Assembly: GCA_050008575.1 (NCBI GenBank)
Contig: JBEKMJ010000002.1
Coordinates: 62,001-126,000, forward strand
Direction of reading: 5' to 3'
From: Bog-159 sp050008575
GTDB taxonomy: Bacteria; Acidobacteriota; Terriglobia; Bryobacterales; Bryobacteraceae
Length of the DNA stretch: 64,000 nt
A model generated the notes under the pieces. It ran no database searches, had not been told where the DNA came from, and saw only the letters and a program-made list of their open reading frames with translations. Of this stretch, positions 16,457 to 24,883 are shown piece after piece (the stretch's first letter is position 1; each line of letters starts with the position of its first letter). The position numbers and the translations under genes were made by a program.

Positions 16457-16464
16457 TTCCGCGC

Positions 16465-17193
16465 ATGCACGTTCTGGCTTTCCGGCACGCACCCTTGGAA
16501 GGTATCGGCACGATAGCCGCCGCACTCGATCGCCACCATATCGCTTGCGTCACAGTTGACACAACCACCAGCCACCAGCCACTAGCCACCAGCCACGGCC
16601 TGGTGGGGCGGCGCCATGCGCCGCCGGAGGGCTTAGGCCGCGCGCCTTCCGGCCTGATCCTCATGGGCGGACCCATGTCCGCCAACGACGATCTCCCTTG
16701 GATTCAGCACGAAATCGCCGCCATCCGCGAGGCCGTCCACCGCGGCATTCCGGTACTCGGCATTTGCCTGGGCGCGCAGTTGATCGCACGGGCCCTGGGA
16801 GCGCGCGTATTCCGCAATCCGGAAAAGGAAATCGGATGGTCGCCCCTGCACTGGACCGCGGCCGCCACCACCGACCCCTTGTTCCACGGCTTCTCCGCTC
16901 CCGAGACGGTGTTTCAGTGGCACGGCGAAACCTTCGACCTGCCGCCGGGCGCCGAACACCTGGCGTATTCCACCGCTTGCCGCCACCAGGCCTTCCGCGC
17001 CGACGGCAACGTCTACGGCATTCAGTTCCACCTGGAAGTCACGCCGCGCATCGTCGCGGACTGGCTACGGCAGGACGAAGCTTGCGGCCATCTGCGCGAA
17101 GCCACCGCGCCCGTCGACCCCTACGCGCACGCCGCCCGGCTCGGCGAGGTTGCCGCCACCGTCTTCGACCGTTGGTGCGGCTTGTTACACTGA
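16465..17193 (+). CDS. Class I glutamine amidotransferase-like protein
   Basis: This 242-residue protein has the catalytic triad expected for a GATase: Cys101 in GICLGAQLIARALG, and His189 and Glu191 in YGIQFHLEVTP. It resembles the GMP-synthase-like stand-alone amidotransferases, whose role is usually ammonia transfer or gamma-glutamyl hydrolysis in poorly defined pathways. Residues about 36-58 (SHQPLATSHGLVGRRHAPPE region) are encoded by a short tandem CCAGCCAC repeat plus a family A palindrome. They sit in a loop before the conserved GLILMGGPMS, so the fold may tolerate them. A zinc-ribbon gene follows after seven bases. Confidence 0.85.
   Translation: MHVLAFRHAPLEGIGTIAAALDRHHIACVTVDTTTSHQPLATSHGLVGRRHAPPEGLGRAPSGLILMGGPMSANDDLPWIQHEIAAIREAVHRGIPVLGICLGAQLIARALGARVFRNPEKEIGWSPLHWTAAATTDPLFHGFSAPETVFQWHGETFDLPPGAEHLAYSTACRHQAFRADGNVYGIQFHLEVTPRIVADWLRQDEACGHLREATAPVDPYAHAARLGEVAATVFDRWCGLLH
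16563..16625. repeat. Tandem CCAGCCAC repeat plus family A palindrome inside the amidotransferase gene
   Basis: The direct repeat of CCACCAGCCA units is followed by the perfect palindrome GGCGGCGCCATGCGCCGCC (16607-16625). That palindrome is identical to the one at 10213-10231, and here it is in frame within a gene. Confidence 0.8.
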
Positions 17194-17200
17194 GAACGGA

Positions 17201-17410
17201 ATGGAAGGCGGCGCCCCGGTTGAAAGCGAAAGCGAGAGCGGCAAAGGGCCGCGCTGTCCGGTGTGCGGTTGGATGGATGTGCGCCGCTCCATGCCAAAAG
17301 GCTTTCTGGATCGCGTCGTGAGGATTGTGGGCTTGATACCGTATCGTTGCCGCAGTTGCGGCCAGCGGTTCTACCGCCCGCAGCAGGATGCCCCCGAGCC
17401 CGCCGAGTAA
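17201..17410 (+). CDS. Small zinc-ribbon protein
   Basis: This 69-residue protein carries two Cys pairs, CPVCGW near residue 19 and CRSCGQRFY near 51, with MDVRRSMPKGFLDRVVRIVG between. This is a zinc-ribbon spacing. It lacks a signal peptide or membrane segment and has an acidic SESESG head. Its start lies seven bases after the stop of the amidotransferase gene, so it is likely co-transcribed. The role is unknown; the family seems to be small acidobacterial zinc ribbons. Confidence 0.65.
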   Translation: MEGGAPVESESESGKGPRCPVCGWMDVRRSMPKGFLDRVVRIVGLIPYRCRSCGQRFYRPQQDAPEPAE

Positions 17411-17486
17411 CGCGAGGCTGGACGGCGGGGCGGCTTGCGGAAAGGACGACCAATTGCTCTATTCTTACTCGAGAGGCAAACGGGCC

Positions 17487-19031
17487 ATGGCCGGCAAGCT
17501 GCTTATAGTTACTACACTTGGTATCTTATGTACACTCACCGCGCGGGCCCAGAATCCGCCCGCGCACAGTGCCATAGTTCCCATCTATCGCGTGACTGTG
17601 GTCGATCGCACGGTAAGTGCCGTCGATTACCAGTACCGCAACGGACCTACTAACATCGACTTTCGCGGCACCGTCCTGCTGCCTGTGGCTAAGGGCGGCG
17701 CGGCCGTGGAATCCAAGCCGGGCCGCACGGAAATCGATGCCCGCTTCGACCATCTGCAGGCGCCCACGCGCTTCGGCCCCGAGTACCTGACTTACGTACT
17801 GTGGGCGATCACGCCGGATGGGCATGCCGTGAATCTCGGCGAGATCCTGGCCGGCCGTTCCGACAAAGCCAGGCTGCAAGTGACCACCGAACTGCAGGCG
17901 TTCGGCATGATCGTTACGGCGGAGCCGTATGCGGCCGTGCGCCAGCCAAGCGACGTCGTAGTGCTGGAGAACCAGCCTCGCCCCGATACCATCGGCAACC
18001 GGGAACCTATCCAGGCTAAATACGAGTTGCTGCCGCGCGGCCACTACACCTACGATGTGCAAGCCGGTCTGGCGGCCGCCGCGGCAAATGCCCCCCGGCT
18101 GTCCACGGATCAATATCAGTCGGTCGTGGAGCTTTATGAGGCGCGGAATGCGATCGCGATGGCCCAGTCCGCCGAGGCCGGCCGGTATGCGCCGGATGTT
18201 CTCGGCAAGGCCCAGGATCTGCTGCGCCGAGCTTACGAGGCGCGCGACCGGAAAGCCGGCGTCACCGTCGTGGTGACCCTGGCGCGACAGGCGGAGCAGA
18301 CCGCCGAAGACGCGCGCGCTGTCTCCCTCGAGCGCCAGCGGGGCGGCGAACTTGCCAGTGCCAGGGAGCAAGTGGCGCGCGCCGAAGCGCGGGCAGCCCA
18401 GGCGGAGGCCGCCGCGCAGACGGCGCAAACCCAAGCCGCCGCCGCACAGGCTTTACTCGAACAGGAGCGTGCCGCCAGGCGAGCGGCCCAAGCTCAAGCG
18501 CAGGCCGTGGTCGCCGCCGCCAATGCCGCCGCCGTCCAACCGGCGCCTCCGCCACCCCCTCGAATTCCGCCGGCCGCGGACCGCGACGACTCGCGCAAGA
18601 GGGAATTGCGTCTTCAGTTGCTCGAACAGCTCAACGCCTCGTTATCCGCGCGCGACACGCCTCGCGGCTTGACGGTCACTCTGCCCGATGCGGATTTCCA
18701 GGGCCCGCGCGTGAGTCCCGCGGCGTATGACCGCCTGGCGCGCGTGGCGGCGATCGTCGCCGCGCATCCGGATTTGACCGTGGAAGTGGATGGCCACGAA
18801 TCGTTCTCGTCGGAACGCGCGCAAGCGGTGCGCGAGATATTGGTCGGCGACGGCCTGCCCGCCGCCACAGTCCTGGCGCGCGGATTGGGCGATACCCGCC
18901 CGCTCACCTCCAATGCCACCGCCGCCGGCCGCCAGCAGAACCGCCGCGTCGAGATTGTGGTCTCCGGTAATCTTATTGGCGCCATGCCCTATTGGGCGAG
19001 TAGTTATAGCTTGGTGCCGCCGGGCAAATAG
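17487..19031 (+). CDS. OmpA-family outer-membrane/peptidoglycan-binding protein
   Basis: This is 514 residues from ATG 17487, with GAGAGG ten bases upstream and a signal peptide (LLIVTTLGILCTLTARA). Residues about 30-230 are an unrecognised beta-rich region. Residues about 235-370 are an Ala/Gln/Glu-rich coiled coil (AREQVARAEARAAQAEAAAQ), and then a Pro-rich hinge. The C-terminal OmpA domain (about 400-500) has the peptidoglycan-binding pattern VEVDGHESFSSERAQAVRE and GRQQNRRVEIVV. The expected role is linking the envelope to the cell wall. It is probably monocistronic. Confidence 0.8.
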   Translation: MAGKLLIVTTLGILCTLTARAQNPPAHSAIVPIYRVTVVDRTVSAVDYQYRNGPTNIDFRGTVLLPVAKGGAAVESKPGRTEIDARFDHLQAPTRFGPEYLTYVLWAITPDGHAVNLGEILAGRSDKARLQVTTELQAFGMIVTAEPYAAVRQPSDVVVLENQPRPDTIGNREPIQAKYELLPRGHYTYDVQAGLAAAAANAPRLSTDQYQSVVELYEARNAIAMAQSAEAGRYAPDVLGKAQDLLRRAYEARDRKAGVTVVVTLARQAEQTAEDARAVSLERQRGGELASAREQVARAEARAAQAEAAAQTAQTQAAAAQALLEQERAARRAAQAQAQAVVAAANAAAVQPAPPPPPRIPPAADRDDSRKRELRLQLLEQLNASLSARDTPRGLTVTLPDADFQGPRVSPAAYDRLARVAAIVAAHPDLTVEVDGHESFSSERAQAVREILVGDGLPAATVLARGLGDTRPLTSNATAAGRQQNRRVEIVVSGNLIGAMPYWASSYSLVPPGK

Positions 19032-19090
19032 CGGGGTCGTCCGGATCTCGCCCGAAACCGGACAACGTCTCTCAGCGTCGAAATAAAGCT

Positions 19091-22006
19091 ATGCGCAGCC
19101 GAAATTCGTCGTGCTGGGCGCGCCCTCTGGCTTGCGCCGCTGCCGTGCTCCTCTCCTCACGCATTGTCTTGCCGCAGAGCGAGGTCACATTCAAGACTGA
19201 GACCGATCTGGTGCTCGTGCCCGTGGTGGTACGGGATGCCCAGGGAAACACGGTCGGAAATCTACGGAAAGAAGACTTTCAGGTCTTCGACAAAGGCCAA
19301 CCGCAAGTCATCGCGAAGTTCGCGGTGGAGGAGACCTCGGGGCAGGCGGCGGAAGACAGGAGCTTACCGGCAGGGACCGGCGGGAAGGCGCCAGCCACGC
19401 CCATGGCTATCCCCGGCCGTTTCATCGCCATGCTCTTCGACGATCTGCACATGAAGATCGACGACCTGAACGGAAACGTTCCAGGCTACGTCGGAGATGT
19501 GAGCGACCTGGCTTACGTGCGCGACGCCTCGCTGAAGTTCCTGGACACCTTGCTTCCCGCCGACCGGGTGGCCGTTTTCACGACATCGGGCGGGGTTACG
19601 CTGGATTTCACTTCCGATCGCGCCAGGCTGAAGCAGGCGCTATCGCGGCTCGGGCCCGGGATTCCGGTGATGCCTACTGTCCCGACGTCCGGCCTGAAGG
19701 TGCTGGAACCTGAAGACGATTCGCGCAGGGTGATCCTGCAGTCGGAAGACATCATCCGCCGTATGGCAAGGCTGCCGGGCCAGCGAACGGTCGTGCTGGT
19801 TTCGCCCGGTCTGCAACTGCCGGTCTGGCTGGTGCACGAGACCATGCACCTGATCGATGATGCCCTGCGGTCCCGCGTGGTGATCAACAGCCTGGATGCG
19901 CGCGGCCTGGCAGTCTCGCGCGCCGGAGCATATCGGGAGTTCCAGGCGCGGTTGACCGATGGCACCGGCGGACGATACATTCGCGACACCAACGACCTGA
20001 ACGGAGCGGTGCGGCAACTGGCCGCCTCACCCAAATACATCTATGTTCTGGGCTTTTCGCCCGAGACGTTGAAGCCGGACGGCAGCTTCCATTCGCTGGC
20101 CGTCAAACTGGAAAGCGGACACGGCCTCGAGGTGCAGGCGCGCAAAGGGTATTGGGCGCCCGGCGAGAAGGATCTGGCGCGCGGACGGAATAAACCCGTC
20201 GCCGCGCAGGCTGCCGACGCTCCGCGTGTAGACCAAAGCCAGACGAACGATGTCGCCGAGGCCATCGGGATTGCCGCGGCGCACCTTCCGGAGGTTCCCG
20301 AAACGGCTGTGGTCGCCGGGCCCGCCCCTGGGCCGCCTAAGGCCGCGTCGTCGGCTGAAGCGGAGATGTCTACGCGCGATGAACCGGTGACATTTAAAGT
20401 GGAGAGCAACCTGGTGGAGGTGCCCGTGATCGTACGCGACAACCAAGGGCATGCCATCGGAAGCCTCCGCCAAGACGACTTTCGCATTTTCGACAAAGGC
20501 AAGCGGCAGGAGATCACGAAGTTCTCCGTGCAGAAGGCGGCCACTCGGGCCGGGCAGGAGGCATTTCCCCACACGGAAGGCGCGCACACCGGGCCGGAAA
20601 GCGCCGGCACGTTCAGCATCTCGCATACAGCGCCGGCGGCCCCGGCGCCGCCCAGCCGCTTTGTTGCCTTTGTTTTCGACGACCTGAACATCCGCTGGGA
20701 GGACTTGCCGCAAGTGCGCGCGGCAGTTGTGCGCTATGTGAAATCGTCAATCGGGACGCAAGATCGCGTCGCTCTCTTTACCACTTCGGGCCGTATCGGC
20801 GTCGATTTCACCGGTAGTTCGGAGGCGCTCGGCGGTCCGCTGCTGAAGATCGTTTCTAATCCCATCTCGGCGGCCACATGGGGTCCCTGCGGCACGTATG
20901 TGAGTTACTTTCAGGCGGCGCAGATCGACCAGCAGGTAGGGCTCCAGCCGTTCCCTTCGGATATGAGTAGATCTCTCGCGTTGCGGTTGGCGGTTGAAGA
21001 ATTCGGCGACTTTCATACGGCCCTGCAGTCTGTGCGCGACGCTTATACCAGCGGGCTGCAGGCGACTCGCGGGACGCTGGCGGCGCTCAGGATCGTGGTC
21101 CAGCGCATGGCGGCCATGCCCGGACAGAGGAGTGTCGTTCTGGTGTCTCCCGGTTTCTTTGTTCCGGCCGATCTCCAGAACGCAAGCTCCGATCTCATCC
21201 AACTCGCCATTCGATCGAAGGTTCTTATCGGCAGCGTCGACGCACGGGGCGTTTGGACCGTTCCCGAATTCGATGCGTGCCGGCCGGGCTCAACCGCGCA
21301 GCTAGTCCAGGACGAGATTATGTTCAGGCCGCTGGAGGCGCAGGCCGAAACCGACGAGCTGGTCGCACTGGCGGAGGGCACCGGCGGATCGGTAAATCTC
21401 GACAACGACTTTTATGGCGGCGTGCGGAAGGCCGCCGCGGCGCCCGAGTATCTCTACGTGTTGGGCTTCGTGCCCCAGAACCTGAAGGCCGATGGCAGCT
21501 TCCACGCCCTGAAAGTGACCATGAGCTCGGGCGAGAAAGCGAGCCTGCAGGCGCGCCGCGGGTACTGGGCTCCGAAGAAGTTAAATGACGCGCCGGCGGA
21601 CAAGCAGGAGATCGAAAGCGCGGTGTTCTCCCGCGACGAGATCCACAATCTTCCCGTGGACATGCACACGCGGGTCATACAAGCCGGCGGCGCCGCCAAG
21701 CTGAACGTCCTCACCAGCGTGGACCTGAAGCTGATCCACCTGCGCAAAGCCGGCGACCGGAACCGGAACGATGTGACCATCGTCGCCGCGGTGTTCGACG
21801 CGAACGGCAACTTCATAGCCGGCCAACAGAAGATTCTGGAGCTGCGGCTGCGCGACGAAACCGTGCGCGGGCTGGAACAAAGGCCTCCGGTCACTATCGA
21901 CACCGATTTCGATATGAAACCCGGCGCGTACCTGGTCCGGCTGGTGGTGCGCGACGCCGAAGGCCAGCAGCTCACGGCGGAGAATGCAGGGGTACGGATT
22001 CCGTAA
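19091..22006 (+). CDS. Secreted protein with two tandem VWFA-related (TIGR03436) domains
   Basis: This 971-residue protein has a signal peptide and two complete copies of the acidobacterial VWFA-related domain, at residues about 30-360 and 430-830. Each opens with TFKxExxLVxVPVxVRD and GxLRxxDFxxFDKG. Each continues with a metal-site-like FDDLHMKIDDL or FDDLNIRWEDL, in which the usual DxSxS is not conserved, then DRVALFTTSG, GQRxVVLVSPG and YVLGFxPxxLKxDGSFH. The C-terminal 130 residues form an extra beta domain (VTIVAAVFDANGNFIAGQQK). It arose by internal duplication and is followed by a third, single-domain paralogue. The function is unknown; adhesion or protein interaction is plausible. 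Confidence 0.85.
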   Translation: MRSRNSSCWARPLACAAAVLLSSRIVLPQSEVTFKTETDLVLVPVVVRDAQGNTVGNLRKEDFQVFDKGQPQVIAKFAVEETSGQAAEDRSLPAGTGGKAPATPMAIPGRFIAMLFDDLHMKIDDLNGNVPGYVGDVSDLAYVRDASLKFLDTLLPADRVAVFTTSGGVTLDFTSDRARLKQALSRLGPGIPVMPTVPTSGLKVLEPEDDSRRVILQSEDIIRRMARLPGQRTVVLVSPGLQLPVWLVHETMHLIDDALRSRVVINSLDARGLAVSRAGAYREFQARLTDGTGGRYIRDTNDLNGAVRQLAASPKYIYVLGFSPETLKPDGSFHSLAVKLESGHGLEVQARKGYWAPGEKDLARGRNKPVAAQAADAPRVDQSQTNDVAEAIGIAAAHLPEVPETAVVAGPAPGPPKAASSAEAEMSTRDEPVTFKVESNLVEVPVIVRDNQGHAIGSLRQDDFRIFDKGKRQEITKFSVQKAATRAGQEAFPHTEGAHTGPESAGTFSISHTAPAAPAPPSRFVAFVFDDLNIRWEDLPQVRAAVVRYVKSSIGTQDRVALFTTSGRIGVDFTGSSEALGGPLLKIVSNPISAATWGPCGTYVSYFQAAQIDQQVGLQPFPSDMSRSLALRLAVEEFGDFHTALQSVRDAYTSGLQATRGTLAALRIVVQRMAAMPGQRSVVLVSPGFFVPADLQNASSDLIQLAIRSKVLIGSVDARGVWTVPEFDACRPGSTAQLVQDEIMFRPLEAQAETDELVALAEGTGGSVNLDNDFYGGVRKAAAAPEYLYVLGFVPQNLKADGSFHALKVTMSSGEKASLQARRGYWAPKKLNDAPADKQEIESAVFSRDEIHNLPVDMHTRVIQAGGAAKLNVLTSVDLKLIHLRKAGDRNRNDVTIVAAVFDANGNFIAGQQKILELRLRDETVRGLEQRPPVTIDTDFDMKPGAYLVRLVVRDAEGQQLTAENAGVRIP

Positions 22007-22028
22007 ACTGGTTGGAGGAAGGTGAAGT

Positions 22029-23051
22029 ATGCGTGCGGCGCTTCTATTCACAGTGTCCCTCGGATCGCTCGCCAGCGTGGCGGCCCAGGTGCAGTCCGGC
22101 GAGACCTTCAAGGCGGGCGTGACCATGATTCAGGTCCCCGTGGTGGTGCGCGATCGCGACGGCCATACCGTCGACAATCTCGGCAAGGACGACTTTCAAC
22201 TGTTCGACAACGGAAAGCGGCAGGAGATCGCCAGTTTCTCAGTGGAAAACCCCGGCCAGGCGGCCCCGGACCGGTCGCTGCCGGATGGCAAAGCGCCCGC
22301 TGCGCAGAATGCCGCCGGAACCGGAAGCGAGATTCCGGCGCGCTTCGTTACTTACTTCTTCGACGACCTCACCATCCGCGATCCCGGCGATTTGAAGCGC
22401 ATTCGCGATGCCGCCACCGAACAATTGGGCGCGTTGCAACCCGGCGATCGCGCGGCCATCTTCACCTCCTCATGCCGCGTGGAGCTCGATTTCACGAGCG
22501 ACCGGCAGAAGCTGCAGGAGGCCATATCCCGCATGCAATTGCGTCCTGCGCCGGTTTGCCGCGTCTCGCGGGCCGAGACGCTGCAGGTGGAGTTGCTAAG
22601 GGCGGTGGTGAAAAAGATGTCCAGCCTGCCGGCGCGGCGGGATATCATACTGGTCTCGTCCGGATTCTTCGTAGGGCCTGTTCGCGAGAGCAAGGAAACG
22701 GACCTGATTGAGGATGCCGTTCGCGCCAAAGTGTCGATTAGCTCGGTGGACACCGGCGAGGCAACCGATTATGCCGGCGGCGGCGCCGCGACAGCCGTGG
22801 CGTCCAACCAGCCGCCGCGTTACGATAATCCTTCGAATCCCCAGGCCCTGATCGACCTGGCGCATGGGACCGGCGGCACATATGTAACCGGGAACGACTT
22901 CGCGTTGAGCTTCCGCAAACTGGCCACCCCGGAGAGCCACTATGTGCTCGGGTTTGTTCCGGCCGGCAAGGCCGACGGCCGTTTTCATCAGTTGAAGGTC
23001 AAGCTGGAGAATGCGCACAAACTGACGGTTGAGGCGCGCAATGGGTATTAA
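22029..23051 (+). CDS. VWFA-related (TIGR03436) secreted protein
   Basis: This 340-residue single-domain paralogue of the two-domain protein upstream starts 22 bases after its stop, preceded by GGAGGAAGG. It has a signal peptide (LLFTVSLGSLASVAA), then MIQVPVVVRDRDGHTVDNLG, FDDLTIRDPGDL, DRAAIFTSSC, RRDIILVSSG and ESHYVLGFVPAG, the same landmarks in the same order. The C-terminus ends at the common VEARNGY motif, so it lacks the extra beta domain. The two genes are probably co-transcribed. The function is unknown. Confidence 0.85.
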   Translation: MRAALLFTVSLGSLASVAAQVQSGETFKAGVTMIQVPVVVRDRDGHTVDNLGKDDFQLFDNGKRQEIASFSVENPGQAAPDRSLPDGKAPAAQNAAGTGSEIPARFVTYFFDDLTIRDPGDLKRIRDAATEQLGALQPGDRAAIFTSSCRVELDFTSDRQKLQEAISRMQLRPAPVCRVSRAETLQVELLRAVVKKMSSLPARRDIILVSSGFFVGPVRESKETDLIEDAVRAKVSISSVDTGEATDYAGGGAATAVASNQPPRYDNPSNPQALIDLAHGTGGTYVTGNDFALSFRKLATPESHYVLGFVPAGKADGRFHQLKVKLENAHKLTVEARNGY

Positions 23052-23054
23052 GCC

Positions 23055-23211
23055 TTGTGGGGCGGGCGTCTACGCCTGCGGCGGGTCTCCGGACCCGCCC
23101 TCTTCCTTGCAGTTCGCCGTCCCGGCAAGCGAAGCTCGCCTGACACAGGCTGAAGCCTATGCTACCGGCGGGGCTCAAGCCCCGCGGCGGCGCATGGCGC
23201 CGCCCCACCAG
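23055..23211. repeat. Palindromic GC-rich element cluster, family A
   Basis: GGCGGGTCTCCGGACCCGCC-type, GGCGAAGCTCGCC-type, GGGGCTCAAGCCCC-type and GGCGGCGCATGGCGCCGCC-type palindromes lie between convergent genes and may act as a terminator or insulator. Confidence 0.8.
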
Positions 23212-24720
23212 TCAAAGATGGGCCACCAGGTCGCGATAAGCCGGCTCATCCCGCAGATTGCCGAGAGCGGGGTCGAAACGGGAAATCAGGATCAGGTAAT
23301 CGTGTTGCGCATAGACGACTTTCAGGTACTCGATAGCTTCCTGTTTCCTGCCCAGCAGAGCGTAGGTTGTAGCTAATTCGTAGGCCGGAGCCTGGCCTTG
23401 CAGATACAGGTTCTTCTGCACCTCAAGCATACTCTCCAGCATTTCTTGCGCGCCCCCTCCGGCCAAGCCTCTCTCGCCCGCGCTAATGCCGGCCAGCGCG
23501 CGCATGTCGCCCGACAACTCGGCCGCCTTTCTGGACTCCTTCAGATATTTGGCGTAGTCCTGGCGGGCCAGATAGACGCGCGCCAGATTCCTGTGCGGCG
23601 AGACGAATCCGGGCTCGGCCGCTTCCACCTTGGTAAGCAGCCGAAAAGCTTGCTCGGGTTGGCCGGAGTAAAAAAGGATCAGCCCTTTGTCGGCCAGAAT
23701 CGAACGCGAAGACGGCGCCAGTTCCTGCGCCAGATCGATCTGCGCCAGGGCCTCGGGAAACCGGCCGAGCGTCATCAAGGCGGTGGCATACCACTGGTGC
23801 GCTTCCGCGTAATTCGGATTGAGCTGCAGCGCGCGCTGAAACTCCCGTTCGCCCATTTTGGTGTCCAGGACGCCATAGAAGGCGGCGAAGGCGAGGGCAC
23901 TGTGCGCATTGGCCAAGGTGTCATCCAATTCCACGGCTTTCCTGGCGGCGGCTAGCGCGCGCGGAAAGGCCTCGCTAGCCGGCATGGCGGAGAACTCGGG
24001 CAGCAGATTATAACAATCCGCCAGCCCCACCCAGGCGTCGGCGTATCCCGCGTCGCTGGCGGTCGCCTGGTTAAAATATTCGACTGCCCGGCGGAGGCTC
24101 TCCTCGTTTCTTTGGCTCCAGTAGTACCGGCCCTCCAAATACGCGCTCCGGGCGGCTGGGTTGACGGGGCGCGCGGCGCGCACCGGAACGTGTTTCCAAA
24201 AGCCCAGCATCAAGGCCGCGGCGATCGTCGCGGTGGCCAGAAAGGCTGTGGTCCAAACCCATCTGGCGGGCCGGCGCGGCTCGGCGGGACCTGCCGCAGC
24301 CACCGGGGATGCTTCACTATTCGGAGAAGCATGTGCCGCGTCGTCCGGCTCTTCGGCTTTCAGGTGAAACACGGGCAGGTAGGAACCCTTCGGCAGATCG
24401 AAGCGCACCTCTTCGCCGCTGCCGGCTCCGGTGTAATATTCGCGCAGCTTGAACCGAAGTTGGCGCGCCTGCACGCGCACGATCGGATCGATGCGCGGAT
24501 CGTAATCCGCGCGGCGTCCGAAGACCCGTACGCCGATTTCGTGCTCCTTGGGCGATGCGGCGCGTCCGGACAGGCGCTCGGCCACCACGAAGCTAAGGAA
24601 CAGGGCCAAGCGCGGGGAACGCGCAAAGCCGGGGCTGGCCAGAATAAATTCCAGCGCCGCCCTCACCTGCGCGTCGCCAAGCTGTTGCCCGCCTGCATCC
24701 ACCACTTGAGCACCCGTCAT
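23212..24720 (-). CDS. TPR-repeat membrane protein with N-terminal regulator-like domain
   Basis: This is 502 residues. Residues about 15-125 form an alpha/beta N-terminal domain with RVFGRRADYDPRIDPIVRVQ and LRFKLREYYTGAG, the pattern of acidobacterial proteins annotated as winged-helix-like with TPR repeats. One transmembrane helix follows (about 153-175, WVWTTAFLATATIAAALMLGFW). The rest is a periplasmic TPR array of at least five units (YADAWVGLADCYNL, ANAHSALAFAAFYG, YAEAHQWYATALMTLGRFPEAL, and others). This suggests transmembrane sensing with a cytoplasmic DNA-binding or protein-binding head. Its partner is unknown. The start is taken as ATG 24720. Confidence 0.7.
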   Translation of the reverse strand: MTGAQVVDAGGQQLGDAQVRAALEFILASPGFARSPRLALFLSFVVAERLSGRAASPKEHEIGVRVFGRRADYDPRIDPIVRVQARQLRFKLREYYTGAGSGEEVRFDLPKGSYLPVFHLKAEEPDDAAHASPNSEASPVAAAGPAEPRRPARWVWTTAFLATATIAAALMLGFWKHVPVRAARPVNPAARSAYLEGRYYWSQRNEESLRRAVEYFNQATASDAGYADAWVGLADCYNLLPEFSAMPASEAFPRALAAARKAVELDDTLANAHSALAFAAFYGVLDTKMGEREFQRALQLNPNYAEAHQWYATALMTLGRFPEALAQIDLAQELAPSSRSILADKGLILFYSGQPEQAFRLLTKVEAAEPGFVSPHRNLARVYLARQDYAKYLKESRKAAELSGDMRALAGISAGERGLAGGGAQEMLESMLEVQKNLYLQGQAPAYELATTYALLGRKQEAIEYLKVVYAQHDYLILISRFDPALGNLRDEPAYRDLVAHL

Positions 24721-24752
24721 CGCAGTGCGTAACTCGTGAAAACGACCAGGTT

Positions 24753-24823
24753 AATCACCGTAAAATACTCCACGCACGGCCACGGATGATTGGATTATAG
24801 CCTAAATACCCATGGCGTTCGGG
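24753..24823 (+). promoter_or_regulatory. Conserved upstream region shared with the third paralogue (copy 1)
   Basis: About 71 bp from AATCACCGTAA through GATTATAGCCTAAAT to CCATGGCGTT resembles 29511-29580 upstream of the third paralogue. It probably contains the promoter, with the TTATAG/TAAAT region as the -10 candidate. Confidence 0.5.
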
Positions 24824-24883
24824 CGCGAAAGGTACTGGCAGAACCAGCGATTCGCGCGCCGTCCCGGTACAGGAGATCTATAC

